Positions 1-8,840 of a stretch of 34,951 bases of DNA are shown piece by piece. This DNA is from Chloroflexota bacterium (GTDB lineage Bacteria > Chloroflexota > Anaerolineae > Aggregatilineales > Phototrophicaceae), in assembly GCA_003242205.1 (NCBI GenBank), contig QGUR01000006.1, positions 1 through 34,951 on the forward strand, in the 5' to 3' direction. Positions within the stretch are counted from its first letter, which is position 1; each line of letters opens with the position of its first letter. A model generated the notes under the pieces. That model had not been told where the DNA came from, searched no databases, and saw nothing but the letters and a program-made list of their open reading frames with translations. The position numbers and the translations under genes were made by a program.

Positions 1-2
1 CG

Positions 3-434
3 GGGGCCGGAAGGTTTGGGCCTATCCGGGCCGATGGCAGCCGGCGACCGGCTTTCGATACCTGGCGCTGGCTGGCGGCGGATTTCAGGCATGTCGAGAG
101 GGCAGCTCTGGCGCGCAACGAACGGGTCTCGGTCGTACGGTTGGAGCTGGCCGGCGGGCAAACGGCTCTGCTGGCCTGGGCACGGGGAGCAACACCCGTA
201 GAATTGCGTATCGGTGCGACAGGCACACAATCCTTTTTATACGACCAATATGGTAAGATGATGACGGCGTCGCCTGTCGCGGGAGCATACTCCCTGTCGC
301 TACCGGGGGCTATCTGCAATGCGGCAGATGGATGCCCGGTCGGGGGCTATGTCACGGTGCTTGTTCAGCCATCGGGCGAATTTCCTGTCGAAGAAATAAC
401 GGCGGATGGACTTCAGCCGTTAACGTTTAATTAG
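3..434 (+). CDS. C-terminal end of a glycoside-hydrolase-like protein (5' truncated)
   Basis: The reading frame is open from the left edge to a TAG at 432-434, so only the last ~143 residues are present and the start lies outside the window. An early stretch reading FGPIRADGSRRPAFDTWRWL resembles the end of the catalytic barrel of many TIM-barrel glycosidases (a G-L-V-R-x-D-G-x-x-R-P-A-F type motif). It is followed by a small beta-rich region with alternating hydrophobic residues, as in the C-terminal beta-sandwich of such enzymes. The family assignment rests on this short motif and is tentative; the substrate cannot be told. Only 14 bases separate it from the next gene, so the two are probably co-transcribed. 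Confidence 0.6.
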   Translation, partial: GAGRFGPIRADGSRRPAFDTWRWLAADFRHVERAALARNERVSVVRLELAGGQTALLAWARGATPVELRIGATGTQSFLYDQYGKMMTASPVAGAYSLSLPGAICNAADGCPVGGYVTVLVQPSGEFPVEEITADGLQPLTFN

Positions 435-448
435 GAGTCAGAGGGCGC

Positions 449-1432
449 ATGGCCGAAAATAAAACTGCTGGGCCAAAACAGTTTTCTTATGGCGGGCAGG
501 CCGTGATCGAAGGCGTGATGATGCGCGGGGCGCACGTCGCCGCCGTTGCCGTGCGCGATCCCGAAGGCAAGATTGTCGTTCACGAACAACCGCTTAATGC
601 GACGCTCTATCGCGGGCGTATCAGCAAGACGCCGTTCATTCGCGGGCTCGTTGGCCTGTGGGACGCGCTTGGTCTGGGGACGCGCGCTCTGATGTGGTCT
701 GCCGACGTGGCTCTGGGCGTTGAAGAGGACGGCGAAAAACCGAGCTTTAACGGTCCGCTTGGCTGGGGCACGATTGCCTTCTCACTGGTGCTCAGCATCG
801 GCCTGTTCTTTTTGCTGCCGACTGCCGCTGCCAGCGGGCTGGAACAGTTGTTTGGGCTGGACCACGCCTCGTTCGTCGTTAACCTGCTCGAAGGTGTCGT
901 GCGCCTGCTGCTGATTGTTGGCTATATCTGGGCGATTGGACGTTTGGCGGATGTCAAGCGGCTGTTTGGCTATCACGGCGCGGAACACAAGACGATCAAT
1001 GCCTATGAAGCCGGGGCGGAACTGACGCCGGAAGTCGTGGCCACGTATCCAATCGAGCATCCCCGTTGCGGGACGGCGTTCCTGCTGACCGTGGTTTTCG
1101 TCAGCGTTTTGATCTTTTCCGTGCTCGGTCGCCCACCGCTGATCTGGCTGTTTGTCTCGCGCATTTTGCTCATCCCGGTGGTCGCCGGCATCGCCTATGA
1201 AATTATCCGTTTCACGGCGAAGAACATGCACAATCCGGTTGTGCGCGCCATCATCATCCCCAATCTGGCATTGCAGCATCTGACGACTCGTGAACCTGAT
1301 CTGACGATGATCGAGGTCGCGATTGTGGCCTTCAAACGGGTGCTCGTATCCGAAAAACTTCTTGCCGAGGGCGACGCAAGTCCTGAACAGGCGAATGCTC
1401 CGGCAACAGCGCCCACACCGGCCGGCGACTGA
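449..1432 (+). CDS. DUF1385 (YqhQ-type) integral membrane protein
   Basis: A 327-residue protein of the DUF1385/COG3872 family, described as a predicted metal-dependent enzyme but without a settled function. The family signature is clear: a Y-G-G-Q-A-V-I-E-G-V-M-M-R-G motif at residues 14-27, a central HGAEHK motif at 176-181 and HPRCGT at 204-209. Their His, Glu and Cys residues are plausible metal ligands. About four membrane segments are visible (roughly 105-125, 143-165, 209-227 and 230-250). The C-terminus is a short Ala/Pro-rich tail. ATG 449 is supported by AGGAG at 433-437 and GAGGG at 441-445. It follows a glycosidase-like gene by 14 bases and is followed by a strong terminator. Confidence 0.88.
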   Translation: MAENKTAGPKQFSYGGQAVIEGVMMRGAHVAAVAVRDPEGKIVVHEQPLNATLYRGRISKTPFIRGLVGLWDALGLGTRALMWSADVALGVEEDGEKPSFNGPLGWGTIAFSLVLSIGLFFLLPTAAASGLEQLFGLDHASFVVNLLEGVVRLLLIVGYIWAIGRLADVKRLFGYHGAEHKTINAYEAGAELTPEVVATYPIEHPRCGTAFLLTVVFVSVLIFSVLGRPPLIWLFVSRILLIPVVAGIAYEIIRFTAKNMHNPVVRAIIIPNLALQHLTTREPDLTMIEVAIVAFKRVLVSEKLLAEGDASPEQANAPATAPTPAGD

Positions 1433-1515
1433 CGCCCCCAACGCAACCCGCAACGTCCTCGCTGAATGGAACCGGCAGGTTGCGACGGAAGGTGCGGACT
1501 GAATTCAGCCTCTCC

Positions 1516-1549
1516 AAGAGCGCCACGACTAGTGGCGCTCTTTTATTTG
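1516..1549 (+). terminator. Rho-independent terminator after the DUF1385 gene
   Basis: An 11-bp perfect stem (1516-1526 with 1532-1542) closes a 5-base loop and is followed by a T-rich run TTTTATTTG. It lies 84 bases after the DUF1385 stop codon and ends that transcription unit before the serine hydrolase gene. Confidence 0.9.
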
Positions 1550-1592
1550 TCTTGCGGCTTCATGGTGGCTTAGCAGAAGGCAAGATAGTTCG

Positions 1593-1622
1593 TTAGACTT
1601 TCTATCGTGAATTCTATATAGT
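1593..1622 (+). promoter_or_regulatory. Possible promoter of the serine hydrolase gene
   Basis: TTAGAC at 1593-1598 and TATATA at 1615-1620 are separated by 16 bases (18 if TATAGT at 1617-1622 is used). The pair sits between the upstream terminator and the ATG at 1701, in an unusually AT-rich patch. It is a consensus match only. The remainder of the 1433-1700 gap contains no gene that I can see. Confidence 0.35.
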
Positions 1623-1700
1623 CTTGCAAACGATACATCAGGTGGTGGACTGATGGAGTTCTGACGGAAAGCTGTCAGTCAGAATGTTCAGGAGGTGATG

Positions 1701-4136
1701 ATGAAGTTTTACCTTCGCGTGCTCGTACTTACCGCCTTGCTTTTGCTCACCGCCCCGGTTCTGGCCCAGGACGGCGAGGTGACGCTCGTGCCCTTTAGCA
1801 ACGAGTTGTTTGGCGTTGAAGGCGTCATACCGCAAGGCTGGACAGAGGCCGCGCCCGGTGTCTATGCGCGTGGGCAAGACGAAACCGACATCACGAGCCT
1901 GATCGTGCAGGCGGCTCCGGGCATGACGGCGGAAGCGCTTGAGGGTGTGCTGTTGCAGCAGCTCGGTATTGATTCGCTGCCTGAAAGCACCGGCACGCTG
2001 GAAACGGACGCTTATTCCTGGACGCTTTACGAAATCGACGTAGAGCAGGCGGGGATGAGCATTCGCGTCGATCTGGCGCTATCCGAAAGTGAATCCGGTG
2101 TGACACTGGCGCTGTTGCAAGCGCTGGCGGACGAGCACGACGCGTTGCATGAGGCCGTCTTTCTTCCGGTCGTGGAGGCGCTTGCCCCTGCCGGGGCGGA
2201 TACGGGCGCGGTCGAAGGCGAAGGAGAATCCCAAGCCGTTTACGAAGACCCGGAAGGGCGGTTTAGCGTACCCATTCCGGCCAACTGGAGCGCGGAAGAG
2301 CGCGATGGCTACATCGTTTTATCTTCGCCGCAGGGGTTGATCACCGTCTCCATTGTAGTCGTAGAGACAGACGATCCTGAGGAGGCGCTGGAAAACGCAT
2401 GGGCAGTCGTCGATCCGGATTTTGATCAGCAGATCGAGGAAACGCTTGAGTTTCCAACGTCTCAGTTCGAGCACTTCCAGCTCCATATCTATGAAATGGA
2501 TGACGAAGAAGAAACCCTCGTGCAGGCTGAAGTGCGCGTGTATGAAGGCGTGTCCTATGTTCTGCTTGTCGTTGCCGACGTGGTTGCGCTTGAACAGCGA
2601 CTGGCGCAAATCCAGATCATCGACACCGGCTTTGAGATCGCGGCGATGGAGCAGACGGATTTGTCGGATGTAGAGCCGCTGCCGCTGACGGATGACCTGA
2701 TCGCCGAGTTCGAAGCCTATATTGAAACGGCGATGGAAACCTACGACACGCCCGGCGTAGCGGTGGCAATCGTGCGGGATGGCGAGATTGCTTACGCCAA
2801 CGGTTTTGGGGTTCGCAATCCGGAGGGCGATCCGGTCACGCCGGAAACGCTGATGTTGATCGGCTCGACGACCAAGACCATGACGACCTTACTGATGGCG
2901 CAGATGGTCGATGAAGGCGTCATGGACTGGGACACGCCGGTAGTGGACATCCTGCCAACGTTTTCCGTTGCCGACCCTGAAGTGACCGGGAAACTGAGGA
3001 TGCAGGACATGGTCTGCGCGTGTACGGGCGTGCCGCGCCGGGATCTGGAACTGTTTTTCAATGCGAACGAACTCACTGCCGAAGGAGTCATTGAATCGCT
3101 TGCGACGTTTGAATTTTTCACCGGCGTTGGCGAGGCGTTCCAATACAGCAACCAGATGGTTGCCGCAGGCGGTTATCTCACGGCGCTGGCAGCGGGCGGC
3201 GAGTACGGCAATCTCTACGACGCTTACGTGAGTCTGGTTGAGGAGCGGATTTTTGAGCCGTTGAAGATGGAGCGCACGACGTTCTTCTTTGAAGAAGCGC
3301 TCGCCGATGAAGACCATGCCACACCGTATGGCCTGTATGCGGACTTCACCACCAGACCGTTGCCGATGGAGATTGAGGAATTCTGGCTGGAGCCAATCGC
3401 TCCCGCAGGCGCGGCATGGTCGAATGTCCTCGATCTGGCCCGCTACATGATTATGGAACTGAACGAGGGCGTGGCAGCGGATGGAACGCGTATTGTTTCT
3501 GCGGAAAATCTGGCCCGGACGTGGGAGCCGCAGGTCGCGATTTCGGCGACTGACGAATATGGTCTGGGGTGGATCGTTAGCGACTTTCACGGCTTGCTGA
3601 TGCTCAGTCATGGCGGCAATACGCTCGGTTTTACGGCGGATTTTGCTTTCCTTCCCGAACGTGATCTTGGCGTGGTGGTGCTAACCAACCAAAGCTCCTC
3701 ACTGCTGAATACTGCCATTCGCTCGCGCCTGTTCGAGATGCTCTTCGAGCAGCCTTATACTGCCGAAGAAGAACTGCAATTCGCGCTCAATCTGTTTCGG
3801 CAGCAGGTACAGGAAGCGCTCGAAAGCCTTGAGCGTACAAGCGATCCGGAAATCACCGGGCTGGTGGTAGGTCGGTTCACGAACGCCGCGTTGGGCGAGG
3901 TGACGATCAGCCTCAACGATGAAGGCGTTCCTGTTTTCGATGCGGGTGAGTTCCAGTCAGAGTTGTGGCTTGAAACTGACGACGAGGAACAGGCAGACGA
4001 TGACTCGGTGACGTTTGTGCTGTATGACCCGCCTCTCAACGGACTGTCTCTCACTTTTGAGCCAGATGATGAGGGCGTCTACCAGATGACGCTGGGCAGC
4101 GGCGCCACTGAATACGCATTCGAGCGGCTGGAATAG
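1701..4136 (+). CDS. Secreted serine hydrolase of the beta-lactamase (class C/PBP-like) family
   Basis: 811 residues with a signal peptide (residues 1-22, cleavage near VLA-QD), so it acts outside the membrane. The catalytic domain (about 330-680) has the three hallmarks of the Beta-lactamase family PF00144: STTK at 389-392 (nucleophile Ser389, Lys392), YSN at 482-484 and HGG at 637-639 in place of KTG. Members include esterases, D-aminopeptidases and penicillin-binding-like proteins; the substrate is not predictable here and antibiotic resistance should not be assumed. Before it lie two similar ~140-residue modules (about 27-165 and 178-315). A beta-rich C-terminal domain (about 700-811) follows. 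Three starts occur in tandem (GTG 1695, ATG 1698, ATG 1701); ATG 1701 is best placed, 5 bases after AGGAGG at 1690-1695. Confidence 0.88.
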   Translation: MKFYLRVLVLTALLLLTAPVLAQDGEVTLVPFSNELFGVEGVIPQGWTEAAPGVYARGQDETDITSLIVQAAPGMTAEALEGVLLQQLGIDSLPESTGTLETDAYSWTLYEIDVEQAGMSIRVDLALSESESGVTLALLQALADEHDALHEAVFLPVVEALAPAGADTGAVEGEGESQAVYEDPEGRFSVPIPANWSAEERDGYIVLSSPQGLITVSIVVVETDDPEEALENAWAVVDPDFDQQIEETLEFPTSQFEHFQLHIYEMDDEEETLVQAEVRVYEGVSYVLLVVADVVALEQRLAQIQIIDTGFEIAAMEQTDLSDVEPLPLTDDLIAEFEAYIETAMETYDTPGVAVAIVRDGEIAYANGFGVRNPEGDPVTPETLMLIGSTTKTMTTLLMAQMVDEGVMDWDTPVVDILPTFSVADPEVTGKLRMQDMVCACTGVPRRDLELFFNANELTAEGVIESLATFEFFTGVGEAFQYSNQMVAAGGYLTALAAGGEYGNLYDAYVSLVEERIFEPLKMERTTFFFEEALADEDHATPYGLYADFTTRPLPMEIEEFWLEPIAPAGAAWSNVLDLARYMIMELNEGVAADGTRIVSAENLARTWEPQVAISATDEYGLGWIVSDFHGLLMLSHGGNTLGFTADFAFLPERDLGVVVLTNQSSSLLNTAIRSRLFEMLFEQPYTAEEELQFALNLFRQQVQEALESLERTSDPEITGLVVGRFTNAALGEVTISLNDEGVPVFDAGEFQSELWLETDDEEQADDDSVTFVLYDPPLNGLSLTFEPDDEGVYQMTLGSGATEYAFERLE

Positions 4137-4148
4137 CCCGGACAATTC

Positions 4149-4180
4149 GGCTGGCGGGCGGATTTATTCCGCCGCCAGCC
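4149..4180. terminator. Hairpin between convergent genes
   Basis: A strong hairpin with a 13-bp stem carrying one bulged G (4149-4162 with 4168-4180) and a 5-base loop. It lies between the end of the serine hydrolase gene (+) and mutS (-) and overlaps the last codons of mutS. Neither side has a long T run, so it may act as a bidirectional terminator or simply protect the 3' ends. Confidence 0.45.
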
Positions 4181-6770
4181 GCTTCAGTTCGTACAATTTT
4201 GTCAGCGCTTCAATCGGGCTGAGTTCGTCCACGGCGATGCTCTTGAGCGCTTTCAACGCCGGATGCTCGCTCTGATCGAATAGCGTGAGTTGAGCCGGGT
4301 TCTCCTTGCGCTTTTTCGCCGCCGGGTGTTCAAAGTCCGCGCCCTGCGTTTCCAACTGGTGCAGCAGTTCGCGGGCGCGCTCGACAACCGGGCGCGGCAA
4401 TCCGGCGATTTGCGCGACATGCACGCCATAGCTGCGGTTCGCGCCTCCGGGCACAACCCGATGCAGAAAGACAATTTCGTCGTTGTCTTCGGCGACCGCG
4501 ACGCTGTAATTGCGCGTGCGCGGCAGGACATTTGGCAGTTCGGTCAGTTCGTGGTAGTGGGTTGCGAACAGCGTCCGGCAATTCAGGCGCGGGTGGTTGT
4601 GGATATATTCAATCACCGCGCGGGCAATGGCGAGGCCGTCATAGGTCGATGTTCCACGCCCGACCTCGTCCAGAATCAGCAGGCTGCGCCGCGTGCTGCC
4701 CGAAAGCAGGCGCGCCGTCTCCACCATTTCGACCATGAAGGTGCTTTGCCCGGCATGGATTTCATCCTGCGCGCCGATACGCGCGAACAGGCGGTCCACC
4801 AGTCCAATCGTCGCCGAGTCGGCAGGCACAAAACTGCCGATCTGCGCCATGAGCGTGATCACCGCCACCTGCCGGATATAAGTCGATTTACCCGACATAT
4901 TCGGCCCGGTGATGATGTGGATGCGTGACATGCTGTCGAAGCGCGTGTCATTCGGTACGTAGCGCGTGCCGCCATCGAGCAGTTTTTCCACGACCGGATG
5001 CCGCCCAGCTTCGATAATCAATACATCGTCTTCGGTCAGGGTGGGGCGGCAATAGCCCTCGCGCACCGCGACCGTCGCCAGCGACAAAAAGACGTCGAGG
5101 TGAGCGATGGCGCGGGCCGTGCCTAGCAGGCGCGATGACGCCTCGCATAAGGACTGGCACAACGCTTCAAATAGCTCGCGTTCAACTTTCAGGATTTGCT
5201 CTTCGGCGTTGAGCACGAGGGTTTCATATTCTTTCAGTTCGGGCGTGATATAGCGCTCGGCGTTGACCAGTGTTTGCTTGCGGATGTAGTCTTCGGGAAT
5301 CTTGTCCTTGTGCGCGTTGCTGACCTCGATGTAGTAGCCAAAGACCTTGTTGAAGCCGACCTTGAGGGTTGGAATACCGGTGCGGCGGCGCTCATGAGGC
5401 TCCAGATTGGCAATCCACTCGCGCGCTTCGCGTGTCTGCTCGAGAATGCGATCCAGTTCCTCGGAATAGCCGGGGCGAATCGTGCCGATGGTGTTGAGGA
5501 CAGCCGGCGGATCGTCGGTCAGGGCGCGGGAGATATGATCGAGAACATCGGAGCAGGCATCCAGCTTGGTGGTCAGCGCCGACAGCGCCGGAATCGGCTC
5601 AATCAGCGCCTGAATGGTGGGCACGACGCTCAGGCTTTCGCGCAGGGCCAGCAGGTCTCGCGGCCCGGCTTTTCCGATCAGCAGGCGGTTGGTCAGGCGT
5701 TCCAGATCGGAGACGTTGCGTAACGCTTCGGTCAGTTCGGCGCGTAGCGCTTCATCCTGAGTGAGCGCTTCCACCGCGTCCAGCCGGGCGTTGAGGCGCT
5801 TCAGGTCGAGCAGCGGCTGCGAAATCCACGTGCGCAGCAGGCGAGCGCCCATCGCCGTCACCGTGCGGTCGAGCACGCCTAACAGACTGCCATGCACCTT
5901 GCGCGAGCGAATCGTTTCCGTCAGTTCCAAATTGCGGCGCGTGAACGGGTCGAGCACCATGAAGCTGGCGGTGCTGTAGGCCCGGATGCTGGTCAGTTGT
6001 GCCAGATTGTTGCGCTGCGTATCGCGTAGGTAGTGCAGGATGGCTCCGGCGGCAGCGACGCCATACGGCATGTCGCCCAGACCAAAGCCTTCCAGCGTAC
6101 GCACGCGGAAATGTTGCGTCAATAGCTGTTCGGCTCCCGCAGGTTCAAAACGCCAGTCGGCGATCGGCGTCAGGTGAATGCCGGGCGGCAGCGACGCGCC
6201 TTTTTCAACCCACGTCGACGGCATGATCACTTCGCTGGGTTGCAGGCGCGACAATTCCTCGACGACCAGTACGGCAGCGTTTTCGCCTTCAAGCTGCGTT
6301 GCGGCGAACTCGCCGGTTGTGATTTCGACATAGGCGATACCGGCCTTGCTCCATTCACGCGTGTCCGGGTTGCCGACCGGCAGGATCGCCATGAGGTAAT
6401 TCTGCTTGCGGTCGGACAGAATCTCCGGCTCGATGACCGTTCCGGGCGTGATGACGCGGGTCACCTCGCGTTCGACCAGCCCTTTGCCGTTCGGCTCGGT
6501 CACCTGCTCGCATACCGCGACGTGATAGCCCTTTTCGATCAGACGGGCGACGTAAGTCTCCAGCGCGTGGTGGGGAACGCCGGCCATGGGCACGCGCTGC
6601 GTCTTGCTGATCGGGCGGCCCGTGAGCACCAGATCCAGCTCGCGCGCCGCGATTTCAGCATCTTCATCAAAGGTTTCGTAAAAGTCGCCTAGTCGAAAGA
6701 AAAGAATGCAATCGGGATATTCCCGTTTGACATCAAGATACTGCTGCCTGAGAGGCGTTACCTGCGTCAT
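4164..6770 (-). CDS. mutS: DNA mismatch repair protein MutS
   Basis: Full-length 868-residue MutS1, which recognises mismatches and insertion/deletion loops and recruits MutL using ATP. Visible landmarks: the mismatch-contacting F-Y-E motif (Phe30, Glu32) in domain I; the connector, lever and clamp region; Walker A GPNMSGKST at 622-630; Walker B LLILDEVGRGTS at 697-708 with D701/E702; and the FATHYHEL element at 735-742. Near the C-terminus QLTLF (827-831) matches the consensus for binding the beta sliding clamp. The length is normal for the family. No mutL is in the window. It converges on the serine hydrolase gene and is divergent from the ROK kinase gene, with 160 bases between them. The Shine-Dalgarno sequence is weak. 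Confidence 0.98.
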   Translation of the reverse strand: MTQVTPLRQQYLDVKREYPDCILFFRLGDFYETFDEDAEIAARELDLVLTGRPISKTQRVPMAGVPHHALETYVARLIEKGYHVAVCEQVTEPNGKGLVEREVTRVITPGTVIEPEILSDRKQNYLMAILPVGNPDTREWSKAGIAYVEITTGEFAATQLEGENAAVLVVEELSRLQPSEVIMPSTWVEKGASLPPGIHLTPIADWRFEPAGAEQLLTQHFRVRTLEGFGLGDMPYGVAAAGAILHYLRDTQRNNLAQLTSIRAYSTASFMVLDPFTRRNLELTETIRSRKVHGSLLGVLDRTVTAMGARLLRTWISQPLLDLKRLNARLDAVEALTQDEALRAELTEALRNVSDLERLTNRLLIGKAGPRDLLALRESLSVVPTIQALIEPIPALSALTTKLDACSDVLDHISRALTDDPPAVLNTIGTIRPGYSEELDRILEQTREAREWIANLEPHERRRTGIPTLKVGFNKVFGYYIEVSNAHKDKIPEDYIRKQTLVNAERYITPELKEYETLVLNAEEQILKVERELFEALCQSLCEASSRLLGTARAIAHLDVFLSLATVAVREGYCRPTLTEDDVLIIEAGRHPVVEKLLDGGTRYVPNDTRFDSMSRIHIITGPNMSGKSTYIRQVAVITLMAQIGSFVPADSATIGLVDRLFARIGAQDEIHAGQSTFMVEMVETARLLSGSTRRSLLILDEVGRGTSTYDGLAIARAVIEYIHNHPRLNCRTLFATHYHELTELPNVLPRTRNYSVAVAEDNDEIVFLHRVVPGGANRSYGVHVAQIAGLPRPVVERARELLHQLETQGADFEHPAAKKRKENPAQLTLFDQSEHPALKALKSIAVDELSPIEALTKLYELKRLAAE

Positions 6771-6930
6771 TGCAAAGCCCTGTTCTGATTGTGAAGTTCT
6801 GGTTTAAACGGGCGGAGGAAGCTTGTCAGGATAATTTTGTTTCACGCTTGCGCGCGTTACTATTTTAACAACGCATGACGGGGACTTCAATTAAAGTCTA
6901 GAACATCTGTCCGATTAGAGGAAGCTACGC

Positions 6931-7953
6931 ATGTCCGACGTTCTCATCAGCGTGGATCTGGGCGGCACGAACATTCGCGCCGCGCGCCTGGACCGCGACT
7001 TAAACATCCTTGAACGCGTGCAAATTCCGACCGAAGCGCACCTCGGCTGTGCGTCCACCATCGAGCGCATCAAAAGTCAGGTGCGAGTGGTGATGCCGGT
7101 GGACGATACGCCGGTTGCCGGAATTGGCATTTCCGCGCCGGGGCCGGTGAACCCGCGCACGGGAATCCTCGTCGCGCCGCCGAACCTCGGCGATTGTTAT
7201 CAGGTGCCGTTGGAACAGGAATTACGAACTGCATTTGGCGTGCCGACCTATCTTGGCAATGACGCTAACGTTGCCGCGCTGGCGGAGGTCGCGCGCGGGG
7301 CGGCGAAAGGCGCGCATGATGCGATCTTTCTGACCATCAGCACCGGCATTGGCGGGGGCATTATCACGGGCGGGCGGCTGCTGCTGGGACATGACGGGCT
7401 GGGCGCTGAAGTTGGACATATGGTCATTATGGTCGATGGGCGGGTTTCAACGCTGGAGAAAGAGGCTGCCGGCCCGGCGTTGGCCCGGCAGGCGCGGGCG
7501 CGGCTGGAAGCGGGTGAAAAGTCGATTATCCGCGACGTGGTTGGCGGCGACCTGAGTCTCATTACCGGGCGTACGGTCGGCGAGGCGGCGCAGGAAGGCG
7601 ACGCGCTCGCGCTCTCCATCATCCGGCGGGCCGGTCGCATCGTCGGCATGGGTATCACGACACTGCTGCATCTGTTCAATCCGGAAGTCATCGTCATCGG
7701 CGGCGGTGTTAGCCGGGTGGGGGAACTGCTGTTCGAGCCAATGCGCGAGGCGATTAAGGAGACGGCTATTGATCCGGCGTACTGGCGCGATCTGAAAATC
7801 GCCCCTGCCGCGCTTGGCGACAACGTCAGCATTTATGGCGCGGCGGCGCTGGTACTCACGCACGGTGGCGTAATGGATATCGATGCCGCCAGCAGTGAGA
7901 TGACGCCCGGAACGGAGGTGTTTGGAGCGGGCGGTGGAAACGCGGGAAACTAG
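6931..7953 (+). CDS. ROK-family sugar kinase (glucokinase-like), zinc motif missing
   Basis: 340 residues of the ROK family (kinases of glucose and related sugars; some members are regulators). The N-terminal phosphate motif DLGGTN (9-14) starts the protein, so there is no DNA-binding domain and a kinase role is likelier. GNDAN (109-113) holds the catalytic base Asp111; STGIGGGI follows at 137-144; sugar-contacting Glu160 and His163 lie in GAEVGH. The usual zinc motif CxCGxxGCxE is absent: after GAEVGH the chain runs DGRVSTLEKEAAG, as if the Cys-rich turn were deleted while flanking family residues (TLE...AAG) remain. ATG 6931 follows AGAGGAAG at 6917-6924. Its 3' end overlaps the hydrolase gene. 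The divergent 160-base gap to mutS holds no gene and no convincing promoter. Activity on glucose is an inference. Confidence 0.88.
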   Translation: MSDVLISVDLGGTNIRAARLDRDLNILERVQIPTEAHLGCASTIERIKSQVRVVMPVDDTPVAGIGISAPGPVNPRTGILVAPPNLGDCYQVPLEQELRTAFGVPTYLGNDANVAALAEVARGAAKGAHDAIFLTISTGIGGGIITGGRLLLGHDGLGAEVGHMVIMVDGRVSTLEKEAAGPALARQARARLEAGEKSIIRDVVGGDLSLITGRTVGEAAQEGDALALSIIRRAGRIVGMGITTLLHLFNPEVIVIGGGVSRVGELLFEPMREAIKETAIDPAYWRDLKIAPAALGDNVSIYGAAALVLTHGGVMDIDAASSEMTPGTEVFGAGGGNAGN

Positions 7954-8809
7954 CTTGAAGGCAAGCGCAACCCGCCTTGATGTTCGCGGGCTACGGATTC
8001 GCTGTTTCGTCGCCGGGGAAGATGGCCCTCCGGTGATCCTGCTGCATGGCGGCGGCCTGGACTCGGCGGAACTGTCGTGGGCCGATACGATTGGGCCTTT
8101 GTCGACTCGGTATCGCGTCTACGCGCCAGACCTGCCCGGATATGGGCAGAGCGACAGGCCGGACGTGACTTACAGTCTGGATTTTTACGTCGGTTTTCTC
8201 GATGGTTTCTACGAAGCGCTGGGGCTGGAGAAAGCGAGCCTGATCGGCCTTTCGCTGGGGGGCGGCATCGCTCTCAGCTTTACGTTGCGCTATCCCGAAC
8301 GCGTGGACAGGCTGGTCGTCGTCGGACCTTACGGAATTGCGCCGCAGTATTCCGCGCACAAGTTGTCGTATCTTTACATCCACAGCCCGCTGAATGAACT
8401 GTCCTATCGCATCTTTGGCCTCGGTCGCAGCCTCATCCGTTGGAGTCTGTCGTCGGGTGCGATCCGTAATGCGGAGCGGCTGACGCCGGAATTGATCGAT
8501 CAGGTTTATGCTGCAGCCAGAGAACCGGGAGCGGGCAAAGCCTTCGCCTCGTTCCAGCGCGACGAGTTTCGCTGGAATGGCGTCCGGACATATCTGATGG
8601 ATCGCCTGCCGGAAATTCAGACGCCAACGCTCATCGTGAACGGGGAGAAAGACAATCTTGTTCCGGCGTCGGCGGCGGAGCAGGCGCACCGGCGCATCCG
8701 AAATTCCCGCCTGCACATCCTTGCTGGCTGTGGTCACTGGGCGCAGCGCGATAACCCGGAAGAGTTCAACCGCGTCGTGCTCGAATTTCTTGACGAGAGC
8801 GCCGGTTAG
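7934..8809 (+). CDS. Alpha/beta hydrolase
   Basis: About 291 residues with the full alpha/beta-hydrolase layout of the MhpC group: oxyanion region HGGG (38-41), nucleophile elbow GLSLGG with Ser107, acid Asp240 (in GEKDNLVP) and His268 (in GCGHWA). A helical cap lies between about 130 and 205. The family includes C-C hydrolases, esterases, haloperoxidase-like enzymes and lipases, so the substrate is unknown. I chose GTG 7934, which has GGAG at 7924-7927 six bases upstream; an in-frame TTG at 7922 is only two bases from a GGAGGT. With this start the gene overlaps the ROK gene by 20 bases, which indicates translational coupling. Confidence 0.9.
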   Translation: METRETSLKASATRLDVRGLRIRCFVAGEDGPPVILLHGGGLDSAELSWADTIGPLSTRYRVYAPDLPGYGQSDRPDVTYSLDFYVGFLDGFYEALGLEKASLIGLSLGGGIALSFTLRYPERVDRLVVVGPYGIAPQYSAHKLSYLYIHSPLNELSYRIFGLGRSLIRWSLSSGAIRNAERLTPELIDQVYAAAREPGAGKAFASFQRDEFRWNGVRTYLMDRLPEIQTPTLIVNGEKDNLVPASAAEQAHRRIRNSRLHILAGCGHWAQRDNPEEFNRVVLEFLDESAG

Positions 8810-8821
8810 TGATGGACGCTA

Positions 8822-8836
8822 CAGGGGCCGGCCCTG
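8822..8836. terminator. Small hairpin between convergent genes
   Basis: CAGGG and CCCTG pair around a 5-base GC loop in the 31-base gap between the hydrolase (+) and the ketopantoate-reductase-family gene (-). There is no T run. A weak bidirectional terminator is possible. Confidence 0.25.
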
Positions 8837-8840
8837 AAGG

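Noticed and set aside
1440..1549. Possible T-box or other riboswitch leader before the serine hydrolase gene (structured region ending in a terminator)
   Set aside because: The invariant T-box sequence is absent, the terminator is best explained as the end of the DUF1385 unit, and the downstream gene is not an amino-acid gene. A weak CGCAAC/GTTGCG pairing alone is not enough.
2351..2362. TACAAT on the minus strand within the serine hydrolase gene
   Set aside because: It lies inside coding sequence, has no TGn before it and no gene downstream on that strand.
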